DNA of 64,000 bases from JBBSDP01 sp038240605. Its GTDB lineage: Bacteria > Planctomycetota > Phycisphaerae > Tepidisphaerales > Tepidisphaeraceae. Each line of letters begins with the position of its first letter. The first letter of the stretch is position 1. Below the pieces are notes generated by a model. It ran no database searches. It saw only the letters and a program-made list of their open reading frames with translations, and was not told where the DNA came from. The translations under genes and the position numbers were made by a program. The stretch covers positions 1-64,000 of the forward strand of contig JBBSDP010000003.1 of the NCBI GenBank assembly GCA_038240605.1, written 5' to 3'. Positions 1-9,076 of this stretch are shown here, piece after piece.

Positions 1-2
1 GA

Positions 3-122
3 ACCTATCAGAAAGGCTTGAAGGTCACCAAGGCCGAGTTCCAAGCAATCCAACTGACCCGCCACGAGGTCTGCCCTCAGTGGAACTACACGATTCGCCC
101 CCACCAGAAAAACACGGAGTAG
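3..122 (+). CDS. 3' end of an ISAzo13-like transposase (cut by window edge)
   Basis: The frame is open from the window edge to a TAG at 120-122 and encodes 39 residues. The end reads RHEVCPQWNYTIRPH, which resembles the conserved C-terminus of ISAzo13-family (Rhodopirellula-type DDE) transposases, where an RHxxxxxWNYTIxP motif is typical. Only the tail is visible, so whether the element is intact cannot be judged. No terminal inverted repeat was recognised in the following 120 bases. Family assignment is by recalled motif, not by alignment. Confidence 0.55.
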   Translation, partial: TYQKGLKVTKAEFQAIQLTRHEVCPQWNYTIRPHQKNTE

Positions 123-249
123 TTTTTGGACGGGTTCTTAATCTTAATCCTAATCTTCATCTGACTTTAAATCCGCTCAACTCTCCCCGGGCGCGTTAAC
201 GGGTGATGCTCGTATCCGCATCCCTTGCGGATGACGTTCCGCATGTAGA

Positions 250-1026
250 ATGTTCGAATGGGGCTTATGGCGGGCGGGACCTCGATCATGGGCGTGGTGG
301 CGAGGGAGACGCTGGATCGCGGCAGGTCGTTGCGGATCGTGCGGATACGACCTTCGATCCAGCGAGCATCGGTGCCCTGAGTGTGGGGCGGTGTTTGGGG
401 AAAACGGTCGGCCGCGACGCAATCGCATTTCGACCAGCGAGCTTGTTGGATTCGTCCTGCCGCTGATCGTCGTGGCTGTCCCTTGTGTCATGGTTCTAAT
501 CCATGAATTGCGGCTTCATTCAGTGTCGGCGCAGTATCAGCAGATGGCAAATGAGACAAGTTGGAAGTGGCCCTCAGGTCAGAATTCAGTTGAGTCGTTC
601 GCAGAGGAACGTAGAGCCGACAGCTCGATTCAATTTGATGTTCCGCGGAATGAAGGTCAAATATTCCGACAAATCGACGTGCGTCACGGGGGGCACGACG
701 TATTTCAACTCTGGGGAACCGCGGATTCGGCGTTGGCTCTGGACGGTAAGACTTTTGTCTATATGACGATGGGAACGGGTGCCCGCCACGGTTGGACCGT
801 CGTTGCGGTCGATCTCGAAACGGGCCTAGATCGATGGTGGAGTTGCCCCGAATGGGACCTTGGTCGGCGCGTGGCACCTCACGACCCTTATCATCTGGAA
901 ATACGAGGAGACGTGGTGGTGGTGTGGTGCGGTGCGCACGACTTCAAGTATGTGGCTTTCATCGATCTTCGAACCGGAAATCTCCTTGGCCGCAAGGTGT
1001 TTTGGGAGAAGTTCGACGGGCGGTAA
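250..1026 (+). CDS. Zinc-ribbon, single-helix membrane protein of unknown function
   Basis: The protein has 258 residues. Residues 28-45 hold a CGSCGYDL...CPECG zinc ribbon (C28, C31, C42, C45), a feature seen at the N-terminus of many planctomycete hypothetical proteins. One membrane helix follows at about 64-85. The C-terminal half (about 110-258) has short beta-rich stretches such as AVDLETG and FIDLRTG, which recall PQQ/WD-type propeller blades, but there are too few for a full propeller. The N-terminus would lie in the cytoplasm and the C-terminus outside. The start is the first ATG before the ribbon; no strong ribosome binding site is seen. It faces fusA tail to tail. Function is not recognised. 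Confidence 0.6.
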   Translation: MFEWGLWRAGPRSWAWWRGRRWIAAGRCGSCGYDLRSSEHRCPECGAVFGENGRPRRNRISTSELVGFVLPLIVVAVPCVMVLIHELRLHSVSAQYQQMANETSWKWPSGQNSVESFAEERRADSSIQFDVPRNEGQIFRQIDVRHGGHDVFQLWGTADSALALDGKTFVYMTMGTGARHGWTVVAVDLETGLDRWWSCPEWDLGRRVAPHDPYHLEIRGDVVVVWCGAHDFKYVAFIDLRTGNLLGRKVFWEKFDGR

Positions 1027-1082
1027 TGAATCTCAGATTGAAGTGACGGCAGCATATCCCCCGCAAACAGACGAACGCGCAA

Positions 1083-1105
1083 CAAAAACCTGAGGCGCCT
1101 CAGGT
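1083..1105 (-). terminator. Intrinsic terminator downstream of fusA
   Basis: A perfect 16-base palindrome, CCTGAGGCGCCTCAGG, at 1089-1104 is followed on the minus strand by TTTTTGTTG. It lies 30 bases past the fusA stop and fits a rho-independent terminator. On the plus strand the hairpin is not followed by a T tract, so it should work for fusA rather than for the upstream hypothetical. Confidence 0.75.
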
Positions 1106-1134
1106 CTGTTCTCAATCAAAATTAAATCGAACGC

Positions 1135-3267
<2,133 letters not shown>

Positions 3268-3888
3268 CGTCGTTCCCTTTCAATCTTCAAATGCTTTGTT
3301 CACCGGTCGAGGTCGCAGAGAGGATTGAAGATAGAGCATTGAGAATAGCGGAAGGAATTCTGGGCTATCCTCGATCCTCTATCTTCTATTTTCTCGTTCT
3401 TCTCCGCGGGCTCAGCGTCTCTGCGGTGAATCGTCTTTCTGAAGGCACATTGGCCACGCGACGCGGATTGGCGGCGCGGTGTGCAATCACCTTCGCGAAA
3501 TCGTTAAGCGACAACCGATTCCCAGAACCGGGATCGGCCCCTGCGAGATCAAAAAGAGTCGCCCGTAGGTTGCCCGTTGCTATCCGGGTCATCGGGCGGT
3601 GGGAGCTTCGAGGGTCGCTGCCGAAGCCCGCCGGCACTGTGCGGGTGCCTTGCCGCTGCACGGTCGGCTCATACTGACCCCATGCAGGGCTTCGGTCAGC
3701 ATGAGCCAGTTACACTGGCTCAATCTTCACGGCTACTCCTTGTCAGACATTCAGATATCGATTGTACGAGCGCTGGCAGCAAAAGTTTGCTCCTGCGCCC
3801 CAACCCGCATGCGGTCGGTCGATTGGGGGGACAATGTATCGTAAACCGCAATGCCGTCAAGCTGAGGGAACTGTGGAGCGAATGGCCT
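3268..3888. other. Intergenic region without a recognisable gene; dispersed-repeat material
   Basis: No ORF here has coding character or family resemblance. The stretch begins with an imperfect inverted repeat (3327-3348 against 3365-3386, about 19 of 22 positions matching, GAAGATAGAG core). A segment around 3401-3431 follows whose reverse complement reads TTCACCGCAGAGACGCTGAG, similar to a dispersed repeat seen in many bacterial genomes. The remainder (3440-3888) shows nothing I can name. It separates the divergent fusA leader from the end of the next minus-strand gene. Confidence 0.5.
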
Positions 3889-5442
3889 TCAGGCTGCTTC
3901 CAACAGCAGCCCAGTCCGCTCGCCCCACCGGACTCGACGATAGGCCTGCACCGTCACGTGACTGCTGCCGAGCAGCGGTTGGAGTAATTCGCCCCGCACG
4001 TCAGCCTGATCCACGAGCAGCCGTAGTCGTGGCTGCGCAGCCGGGTCGATGGCCAACTGGGGCACCGCCATGCCGATCAGGGTGCGGTTCTCGCTCAGCC
4101 AGCGGAATGCCTGTGCGATCGCGGGCAGGTCTTTCAACCCCTGCGGCGCCACCGCAAGCAGGACGACCTCTCGCTGCCGCGTGATCGCCAGACGCGCCTG
4201 CGGGCACATCGGCGGACGGACCGGACACTCGATCATCCCGGCGTCAGCCGGGCGAAGGATAGCGGAGAGGATGGCTTCGCCGCCGGCATCGGCGTCGTTG
4301 AGCTCGATCACTTCGGATGCGGGGGATGCCTGGCGCGACGCGGGCGCATTTACGGGCATCGTTGGGGCTGACAATACGGTTGGCGCTGACGCGACGGTCG
4401 GTGTTGGCATGACCGTAGGCGGCGCGGCCGGCGAGGCCGCGGCAGACGGGGTGGGGATGACCACGTCCGCCAGCATCTCCCGGCGGACGGGATCGCTGAT
4501 GACCGCTTCGGACACAACGGTCCCGTATTCGGGCGTCTGGACGGCGGACATCATCTCGCTCGCTTTCTTGGCGGTCGCCAGGAAATCTCCGACGATCTGC
4601 CACTGGGGGGCGGTGGCCAGTTGCGCCTTGTCGCGCGTCGGACGACAGAACATGGCCAGGTGCTCCGACACCGTGGCGATCGGCTGGACCGGCGGCTCGG
4701 GCGACAAGTCCCAGCGCAGGAACTGCTCGCAGACCCCGGCCAGCTTGCGGGAGACCCGGGCCGCTTCATCGGCATCACGGGCATCGAGCAGCGCCAGGGA
4801 GAGGGCCGGCCGTACGTCGCCGGCGGCGGACTCGCCCAATCCTTTCAACAGTCGATAGCTGGAGACGATGCCGTCGTGATCGCAGGTGGAGAGCAGGATC
4901 CAGCGGTCGACCTGCCGAAGCAGGGCCCTCGCTTCGGGCGTCCTGGGGTTGGGCAGAAGCAGGATCCACTGGTTGACGTCGCAATTCAGTTCCGCCAGCG
5001 ACTCGATCATCTGGCGCGGATCGTAGCATTCGGCCGATTCGCGCGCGACGGCGTGCTGCATGGCTGGCGCGCCGCTCGGGTCGAAGCACATAAGCCGGAA
5101 TTCCGATGCGTCCAGCTCGATCAGCCCAACGCGACCGACCCGGCTTGCCAGGTGTCGCGCATAGGACTTCACGTGATCGAACTGCTTGCCGTTCAGGTGC
5201 GCACCCAGGATCGCACAGACGGGCGGGGCATGCACCGGGACGCTCGCGTCGGCAGCGGCGGGCTCACCGGCGCCGAACACCTGGGCAAATTCTTCAGGCG
5301 TGAGATCGATGCTGTGGTCGAGGCTCCGTGGCGGAGGCGTCCGTTGCGGACGCGGGCTCCCGCCGGTCTGGCGGTCGCGAACGCTGCTGAGGAACAGGTG
5401 GCTGATCTCGCTCAGGTCCCGCTTTTTTGGCGTCTCGTCCAT
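3889..5442 (-). CDS. ParA/MinD-like protein lacking a P-loop
   Basis: The protein has 517 residues from the ATG at 5442 (MDETPKKRDLSEISHLF). The longer reading from 5496 only adds low-complexity repeat sequence. Residues about 90-290 look like a deviant P-loop NTPase fold of the MinD/FlhG kind: a VCAILGAHL strand, VGLIELD, WILLLPNPRTPEAR and WILLSTCDHDG segments. The KGGxGKT Walker A is absent. A long Ala/Pro/Thr-rich linker (about 320-400) precedes a C-terminal domain with LAITRQREVVLLAV and LLVDQADVRGELL. It lies 131 bases downstream of a genuine ParA on the same strand, so it is likely a catalytically dead partner. The fold assignment is inference. Confidence 0.6.
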   Translation of the reverse strand: MDETPKKRDLSEISHLFLSSVRDRQTGGSPRPQRTPPPRSLDHSIDLTPEEFAQVFGAGEPAAADASVPVHAPPVCAILGAHLNGKQFDHVKSYARHLASRVGRVGLIELDASEFRLMCFDPSGAPAMQHAVARESAECYDPRQMIESLAELNCDVNQWILLLPNPRTPEARALLRQVDRWILLSTCDHDGIVSSYRLLKGLGESAAGDVRPALSLALLDARDADEAARVSRKLAGVCEQFLRWDLSPEPPVQPIATVSEHLAMFCRPTRDKAQLATAPQWQIVGDFLATAKKASEMMSAVQTPEYGTVVSEAVISDPVRREMLADVVIPTPSAAASPAAPPTVMPTPTVASAPTVLSAPTMPVNAPASRQASPASEVIELNDADAGGEAILSAILRPADAGMIECPVRPPMCPQARLAITRQREVVLLAVAPQGLKDLPAIAQAFRWLSENRTLIGMAVPQLAIDPAAQPRLRLLVDQADVRGELLQPLLGSSHVTVQAYRRVRWGERTGLLLEAA

Positions 5443-5573
5443 TGTGTGTGTCCGTTGTCCGTCGTCCGTCGTCAGTTGTGGATCGTTGTGATCCACGGTG
5501 TCCCGTCCCCCACAAGGGACAACAGCCTGTCCCGATCAATCGGGAGACAACTGACCACTGACATCCGCCCGGT
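5443..5573. repeat. Low-complexity repeat tract between the two ParA-like genes
   Basis: The tract contains degenerate tandem units such as GTTGTCCGTCGTCCGTCGTC (5453-5473 region) and ACTGACCACTGAC near 5550. It also has a short inverted repeat, CCCGATCAATCGGG (about 5531-5544). No gene is seen. It lies in the junction between the ParA gene and its downstream partner, where an operon spacer would be expected. Confidence 0.45.
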
Positions 5574-6974
5574 TCATTCCACCTCGACGATGTTGTTCAG
5601 TTCTCCGAACTGGTTTGCCTCGACGTACTTGTTGTACGGATCGGTCATCCAGTTCCCATCGACCACCAGCCGGTAGCGGTAACGGCCCGGCCGAAGCGGC
5701 ATTTTCATCGACCATTCGCCCGCGCCGCGCTGCTGCATGGGCGTCGAGACAGACGACCAGTTATTGAAGTCGCCGGCAACGAGCACCTGGCGGGCCCGCT
5801 CCAGGCGCGTGGCGAAGAGGACTTCGCCGTCTACCTGCTTCACCCCGTAGAACTCCTGGAGCTTCTGTTCGGTCGTCTTCGCGGTCGTCGGATCCGCCGG
5901 CTTGAAGAGGCTGGCGCGCGGCGCGGCCGCCTTATCCGGCGTGGCAAACACGAGCGAGGCGGGACGGAGGACGGCCGGTGCGGTCGTGACCCGTGGAGCG
6001 ACGAGGGCAATCGGGGCAACCGGCGCCATCAATGCTGGCGTGCTGGCCTCGACTTCGATCGCGATGGGCGCGGCGGCCGAAGCTGCCGTCGCCATGCTCG
6101 TGCCACGGCCGAACTGGAACTGCGTGAGCTGGGCGAGCTGACGGGCGCGCTGGACCAGTTCCGCCGGCCGAGAGAGCGTCTCGGCCAGGGCGGGCTCGAG
6201 CTCGACGGGGCGATGGCCCATCAGCTCGCGGGCCAGGTTGACGAAATCCTTATATCCCCGGCTGCCCGGGTCGTACTCGGTGATCGGCTGGCCGAAGCTG
6301 GCGGCTTCCTTCAGCTTGGTGTTGAAGTTGACCGTGCTGGCCATCAGGTAATCGGAGAACTTGGCGCGCAGCTCGGAGAGGACCTCACGGGCCAGCTTGG
6401 TGCGCGTATCGTAAAGCGTCGGCAGGACGCGGATGACCACGTCCTTGCTGCACCGCTCGCGGAGCTCTTCCAGCGTCTCCATCATCTTGGTCAGCCCGTG
6501 AAGGCTGAAGTACCCGGTCTCCACCGGGACGAGCGCCTCATCGCAGGCGCGCAGGGCGTTGAACGTCAGCAGGCCGACGCTCGGCGGACAATCGATGATG
6601 CACCACTGATAGGTGCCGCTGACGGTCTCCAGCGCGCGGGTGAGTCGGTCTTCGCGGCCGCTCCGGCCGGCGAACACCTGCTCGAACGCCGCCAGGCGCA
6701 GGTTGGAGGGCGCGAGGTCGAAGTCACTGGCGATCTGCCAGACGACTTCCTGAAGCCGGGCCGGCTTGGCATCGCGGTCTTCGAGCAGCGCATCGTAGAT
6801 CGTTTTCTCGATCTGCTCTTCGGGCACGGCCAGCCCAACGCCGCAGTGTCCCTGCGGGTCCATGTCGACCAGTAGCGTGCGATGGCCTAGGCGGGCGAGA
6901 CAGGCGGCCAGGTTGATGCTGGTCGTGGTCTTACCGCAGCCGCCTTTTTGATTGATGATCGCAATCGTTCGCAT
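5574..6974 (-). CDS. parA: ParA-family ATPase fused to a C-terminal glycogen-binding (CBM48/AMPK-beta-like) domain
   Basis: The protein has 466 residues from ATG 6974, which is preceded by AAGGAAGG at good spacing; the longer frame from 7034 has no such site. Residues 1-250 form a complete ParA/Soj ATPase: deviant Walker A KGGCGKT (10-16), VDMDPQGH (switch I/A'), IIDCPPSVG (Walker B) and the PVETGYFSLHGL segment. A variable Ala/Val-rich linker (about 260-380) follows. Residues 384-466 (VLVAGDFNNWSS, GEWSMKMPL, YRYRLVVDGNWMTDP) match the early-set/CBM48 fold of AMPK-beta and branching enzymes. ParA proteins position DNA or protein cargo on the nucleoid; the added domain suggests binding to glycogen or another glucan. 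The fusion is seen directly; its role is inference. Alternative: a MinD-like positioning protein for storage granules. Confidence 0.9.
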   Translation of the reverse strand: MRTIAIINQKGGCGKTTTSINLAACLARLGHRTLLVDMDPQGHCGVGLAVPEEQIEKTIYDALLEDRDAKPARLQEVVWQIASDFDLAPSNLRLAAFEQVFAGRSGREDRLTRALETVSGTYQWCIIDCPPSVGLLTFNALRACDEALVPVETGYFSLHGLTKMMETLEELRERCSKDVVIRVLPTLYDTRTKLAREVLSELRAKFSDYLMASTVNFNTKLKEAASFGQPITEYDPGSRGYKDFVNLARELMGHRPVELEPALAETLSRPAELVQRARQLAQLTQFQFGRGTSMATAASAAAPIAIEVEASTPALMAPVAPIALVAPRVTTAPAVLRPASLVFATPDKAAAPRASLFKPADPTTAKTTEQKLQEFYGVKQVDGEVLFATRLERARQVLVAGDFNNWSSVSTPMQQRGAGEWSMKMPLRPGRYRYRLVVDGNWMTDPYNKYVEANQFGELNNIVEVE

Positions 6975-7123
6975 GCGAACCTTCCTTGGTTCGGTTTCGG
7001 AGCCCCGGCGCGCGGCGGCCGTTCCATCGGCCACGCCCGTTGCGTCGCGGGTCTTCCTCCGTTCATGAGATCGGAGGGACTCGACGGAAAACTTGAGTGT
7101 TATGGGACAAATGGAGGGTTCGG

Positions 7124-7228
7124 GGTTCAGGGTTCAGGGTTCAGGGTTCAGGGTTCAGGGTTCAGGGTTCAGGGTTCAGGGTTCAGGGTTCAGGGTTCAG
7201 GGTTTAGTGTTTAGGGATTAGGGTTGAG
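7124..7228. repeat. Heptamer tandem array (GGTTCAG)n
   Basis: Eleven perfect GGTTCAG units run from 7124 to 7200, followed by four degenerate units (GGTTTAG, TGTTTAG, GGATTAG, GGTTGAG) to 7228. The array lies between the start of the ParA gene and the end of the capD-like gene, upstream of parA on its strand. The same unit occurs in reverse orientation at 8012-8039 inside the neighbouring coding sequence. There are no spacers, so it is not a CRISPR array. Confidence 0.95.
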
Positions 7229-7239
7229 GAGGCGAACAT

Positions 7240-7311
7240 CGATCGTCCAACGCAGAACGTCGAACGGGAAAACGTTCTGCGTTCGATGTTCGACGTTCGA
7301 TGTTCGATGTT
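7240..7311. repeat. Second low-complexity repeat with a 12-bp inverted repeat
   Basis: AACGCAGAACGT (7249-7260) and ACGTTCTGCGTT (7272-7283) form a perfect 12-bp inverted repeat around an 11-base loop. It is followed by iterations of GTTCGATGTTCGAC-type units up to about 7311. It could act as a hairpin between the convergent readings, but there is no T tract. Together with the heptamer array it fills the whole gap between 6975 and 7327; no gene is seen there. Confidence 0.6.
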
Positions 7312-7327
7312 GCCTACCGCCCTAAGG

Positions 7328-8644
7328 TCAAGCTGCCTGGTCGGTGACCAGGCGCATTGGCGCTGGTGGGGTGGAGCGGGAGGCGGGGTGGTATTCGGGG
7401 ACGCAGCTTGCCAGGGCGGCGATCGCGTCTTCTACGCTTCCTTCGGCGGCCGCGGCGAGCATGTCCAGGTCGCTTGCAAGACGCTGGGGATCGGCGGGGG
7501 TGAGTTGCCAGACGCGGATCTGGGCGTGGGACGTCCGCAGGGTTTGCTCGTCGGCCAGGGCTAACTCCTCGAAGAGCTTCTCCCCCGCACGAATGCCCGT
7601 GAAGCGGATGGCGATGTCGCGCTCGGGTCGCAGGCCGTTACGGCGGATCAGCTCGCGAGCGAGGTCCAGGATGCGAATCGGCTGGCCCATGTCGAGCACG
7701 AAGATCTCGCCCCCCTGCCCGATCGCTCCGGCGTTCATGACGAGCTGGCTGGCCTCCGGGATCGTCATGAAATACCGGCACATGTCGGGATGCGTAACCG
7801 TCACCGGCCCCCCCGCGTCGATCTGCCGCTGAAAGATGGGAACCACGCTTCCGCTGCTCCCCAGGACGTTGCCGAACCGGACGGCGACGAAACGGGTGAT
7901 TCGGGGGTTGGGGGTTCGGGGTTCGGGAATCGCGGAAGTGAACGGGCGAGGAAACGCGGCATCGTCACTTCGAGCGCGATGTTTCGTCAAAGGGAGTGTC
8001 TTTGCTCCTTCTGAACCCTGAACCCTGAACCCTGAAACCTGGTTGAGCGACTGCACATACAGCTCCGCCACGCGCTTCGACGCCCCCATCACACTCGTCG
8101 GATTGACGGCCTTGTCTGTGCTCACCATGACGAACGCTTGAACCTCCGCCCTGGCGGCGGCATCGGCGATCGTCCTGGTGCCGAAGATGTTGTTCCGGAT
8201 CGCTTCACCCGGGTTCATCTCCATTATCGGGACATGCTTGTGGGCGGCGCAATGGAAGACGACCTGCGGCCGTTCGGCGGCAAAGACCTGCGCCATCCGG
8301 CGTGCGTCGCACACATCAGCCAGCACCGGCCTCACCACGGCGCCCACCCAGCGGTGGCACAATTCGCGGTCGATTTCAAATAAGTTGTTCTCCGCCCGCT
8401 CCAGCAGCACGATCCGCTCCGGACAAAAACGCATTGCCTGACGGCAGATCTCTGACCCAATGCTCCCGCCGGCGCCGCTGACCAACACCCGTTTCCCAGC
8501 CAGGAATCGCTGTAATTCCGGTGTGTCGAGATTTGCGGTCGGACGACCCAGCAGATCGGTGAGATCAACCCGGACCGGCTGCTTCGGCGCACGCCCGGCC
8601 TTACGGGTGCGAGCTGGCGACGAAACGCGTGCGCGGGGCATCAC
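7328..8644 (-). CDS. CapD/FlaA1-type NDP-sugar 4,6-dehydratase with an in-frame repeat insertion
   Basis: This is a soluble polysaccharide-biosynthesis enzyme of the extended SDR class, 438 residues; it lacks the N-terminal membrane helices of WbpM-size members. The NAD-binding GAGGSIGSE lies at 57-64. It is followed by HCAAHKHVPIMEMNPGEAI (131-149), the VMVSTDKAV strand (172-180) and MGASKR (186-191), where Met replaces the usual catalytic Tyr, as known for the SMK-triad dehydratases. NGLRPERDIAI, TGIRAGEKLFEEL and the C-terminal substrate segment are present. Residues about 203-249 (VSGFRVQGSEGAK...TPNPRI) are foreign to the family and encoded by repeat DNA. They interrupt the sequence between QSLNQ and RFVAVRFGNVLGSSGS, which should be nearly contiguous. 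The enzyme probably acts in cell-surface glycan synthesis. Confidence 0.88.
   Translation of the reverse strand: MMPRARVSSPARTRKAGRAPKQPVRVDLTDLLGRPTANLDTPELQRFLAGKRVLVSGAGGSIGSEICRQAMRFCPERIVLLERAENNLFEIDRELCHRWVGAVVRPVLADVCDARRMAQVFAAERPQVVFHCAAHKHVPIMEMNPGEAIRNNIFGTRTIADAAARAEVQAFVMVSTDKAVNPTSVMGASKRVAELYVQSLNQVSGFRVQGSEGAKTLPLTKHRARSDDAAFPRPFTSAIPEPRTPNPRITRFVAVRFGNVLGSSGSVVPIFQRQIDAGGPVTVTHPDMCRYFMTIPEASQLVMNAGAIGQGGEIFVLDMGQPIRILDLARELIRRNGLRPERDIAIRFTGIRAGEKLFEELALADEQTLRTSHAQIRVWQLTPADPQRLASDLDMLAAAAEGSVEDAIAALASCVPEYHPASRSTPPAPMRLVTDQAA
7898..8039. repeat. Heptamer-bounded repeat insertion inside the capD-like gene
   Basis: Within the coding sequence, degenerate GGGTTSG heptamers at 7902-7927 and four TGAACCC-type heptamers at 8012-8039 face each other in opposite orientation and enclose about 85 bases of unrelated sequence. 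The right-hand units are the reverse complement of the tandem array at 7124-7228. The segment adds about 47 codons without breaking the frame. Confidence 0.8.
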
Positions 8645-8801
8645 CTCTTTATCGGTCGTAAGCTGCCGGGGGACTTGAGCGGGTCAGGCCGGCAATTCGA
8701 AACAGGGGAGGACGTGGCTTGGGCGCCCTCGCCCATGCAGGCGTGTACCCACGCCGGCTCGGGCGGCTCCGGTGAGCTTGTCGAACCGTACTCGACCAAG
8801 A

Positions 8802-8856
8802 TCAGCACGAGCGCAGCGTTCTTCGTTCCCATGGTGAAACGCTGCGCTCGTGCTGA
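8802..8856. repeat. 19-bp perfect inverted repeat
   Basis: TCAGCACGAGCGCAGCGTT (8802-8820) is repeated as its exact reverse complement at 8838-8856, with a 17-base loop. It would form a long stable cruciform or RNA hairpin. It sits between capD-like and fumC, both on the minus strand, and has no T tract, so it looks like a dispersed palindromic element rather than a terminator. Confidence 0.85.
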
Positions 8857-8963
8857 ATCGGCGGCGTACCGCCGATGGCCGCGGCATACCGCAGCCCACG
8901 GGCGAAGGCGCCCGCGCCACAGCGGACGTTCCGCGGCAAACGGGCGAGCGCGGATCGTGCCAC

Positions 8964-8990
8964 AAAAAAAACCGGCCCGTCGCCGGGCCG
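8964..8990 (-). terminator. Intrinsic terminator of fumC
   Basis: On the minus strand, CGGCCCG, loop GCGA, CGGGCCG, then G and a run of eight T (8964-8971). This is a textbook rho-independent terminator about 85 bases past the fumC stop codon. Confidence 0.9.
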
Positions 8991-9076
8991 CTGGGTGTCA
9001 GACTGCTGTCATGTTCTAGTTCGGCGAACTCATCGCGCAAACTTGAACAATCGGGCCGGCGGAAATTGCGCGAGGA

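Larger units (their letters stand above)
8645..9076. other. Intergenic region with repeat and hairpin material, no gene
   Basis: The ORFs overlapping this stretch consist of repeat-derived sequence. Segments include GGTGAGCTTGTCGAACC (8771-8787), a TGAGCTTGTCGAA motif shared with the accessory region at 23421, and GGGCGAAGGCGCCCGCG near 8903-8919. It contains the 19-bp hairpin and the fumC terminator listed separately. No promoter could be called with confidence. Confidence 0.6.

Noticed and set aside
7124..7228. CRISPR array
   Set aside because: The repeat unit is seven bases and tandem, with no spacers and no cas genes.
8684..9040. 118-codon minus-strand ORF between capD-like and fumC
   Set aside because: It spans the 19-bp hairpin, the fumC terminator and repeat motifs, so it cannot be an ordinary gene.
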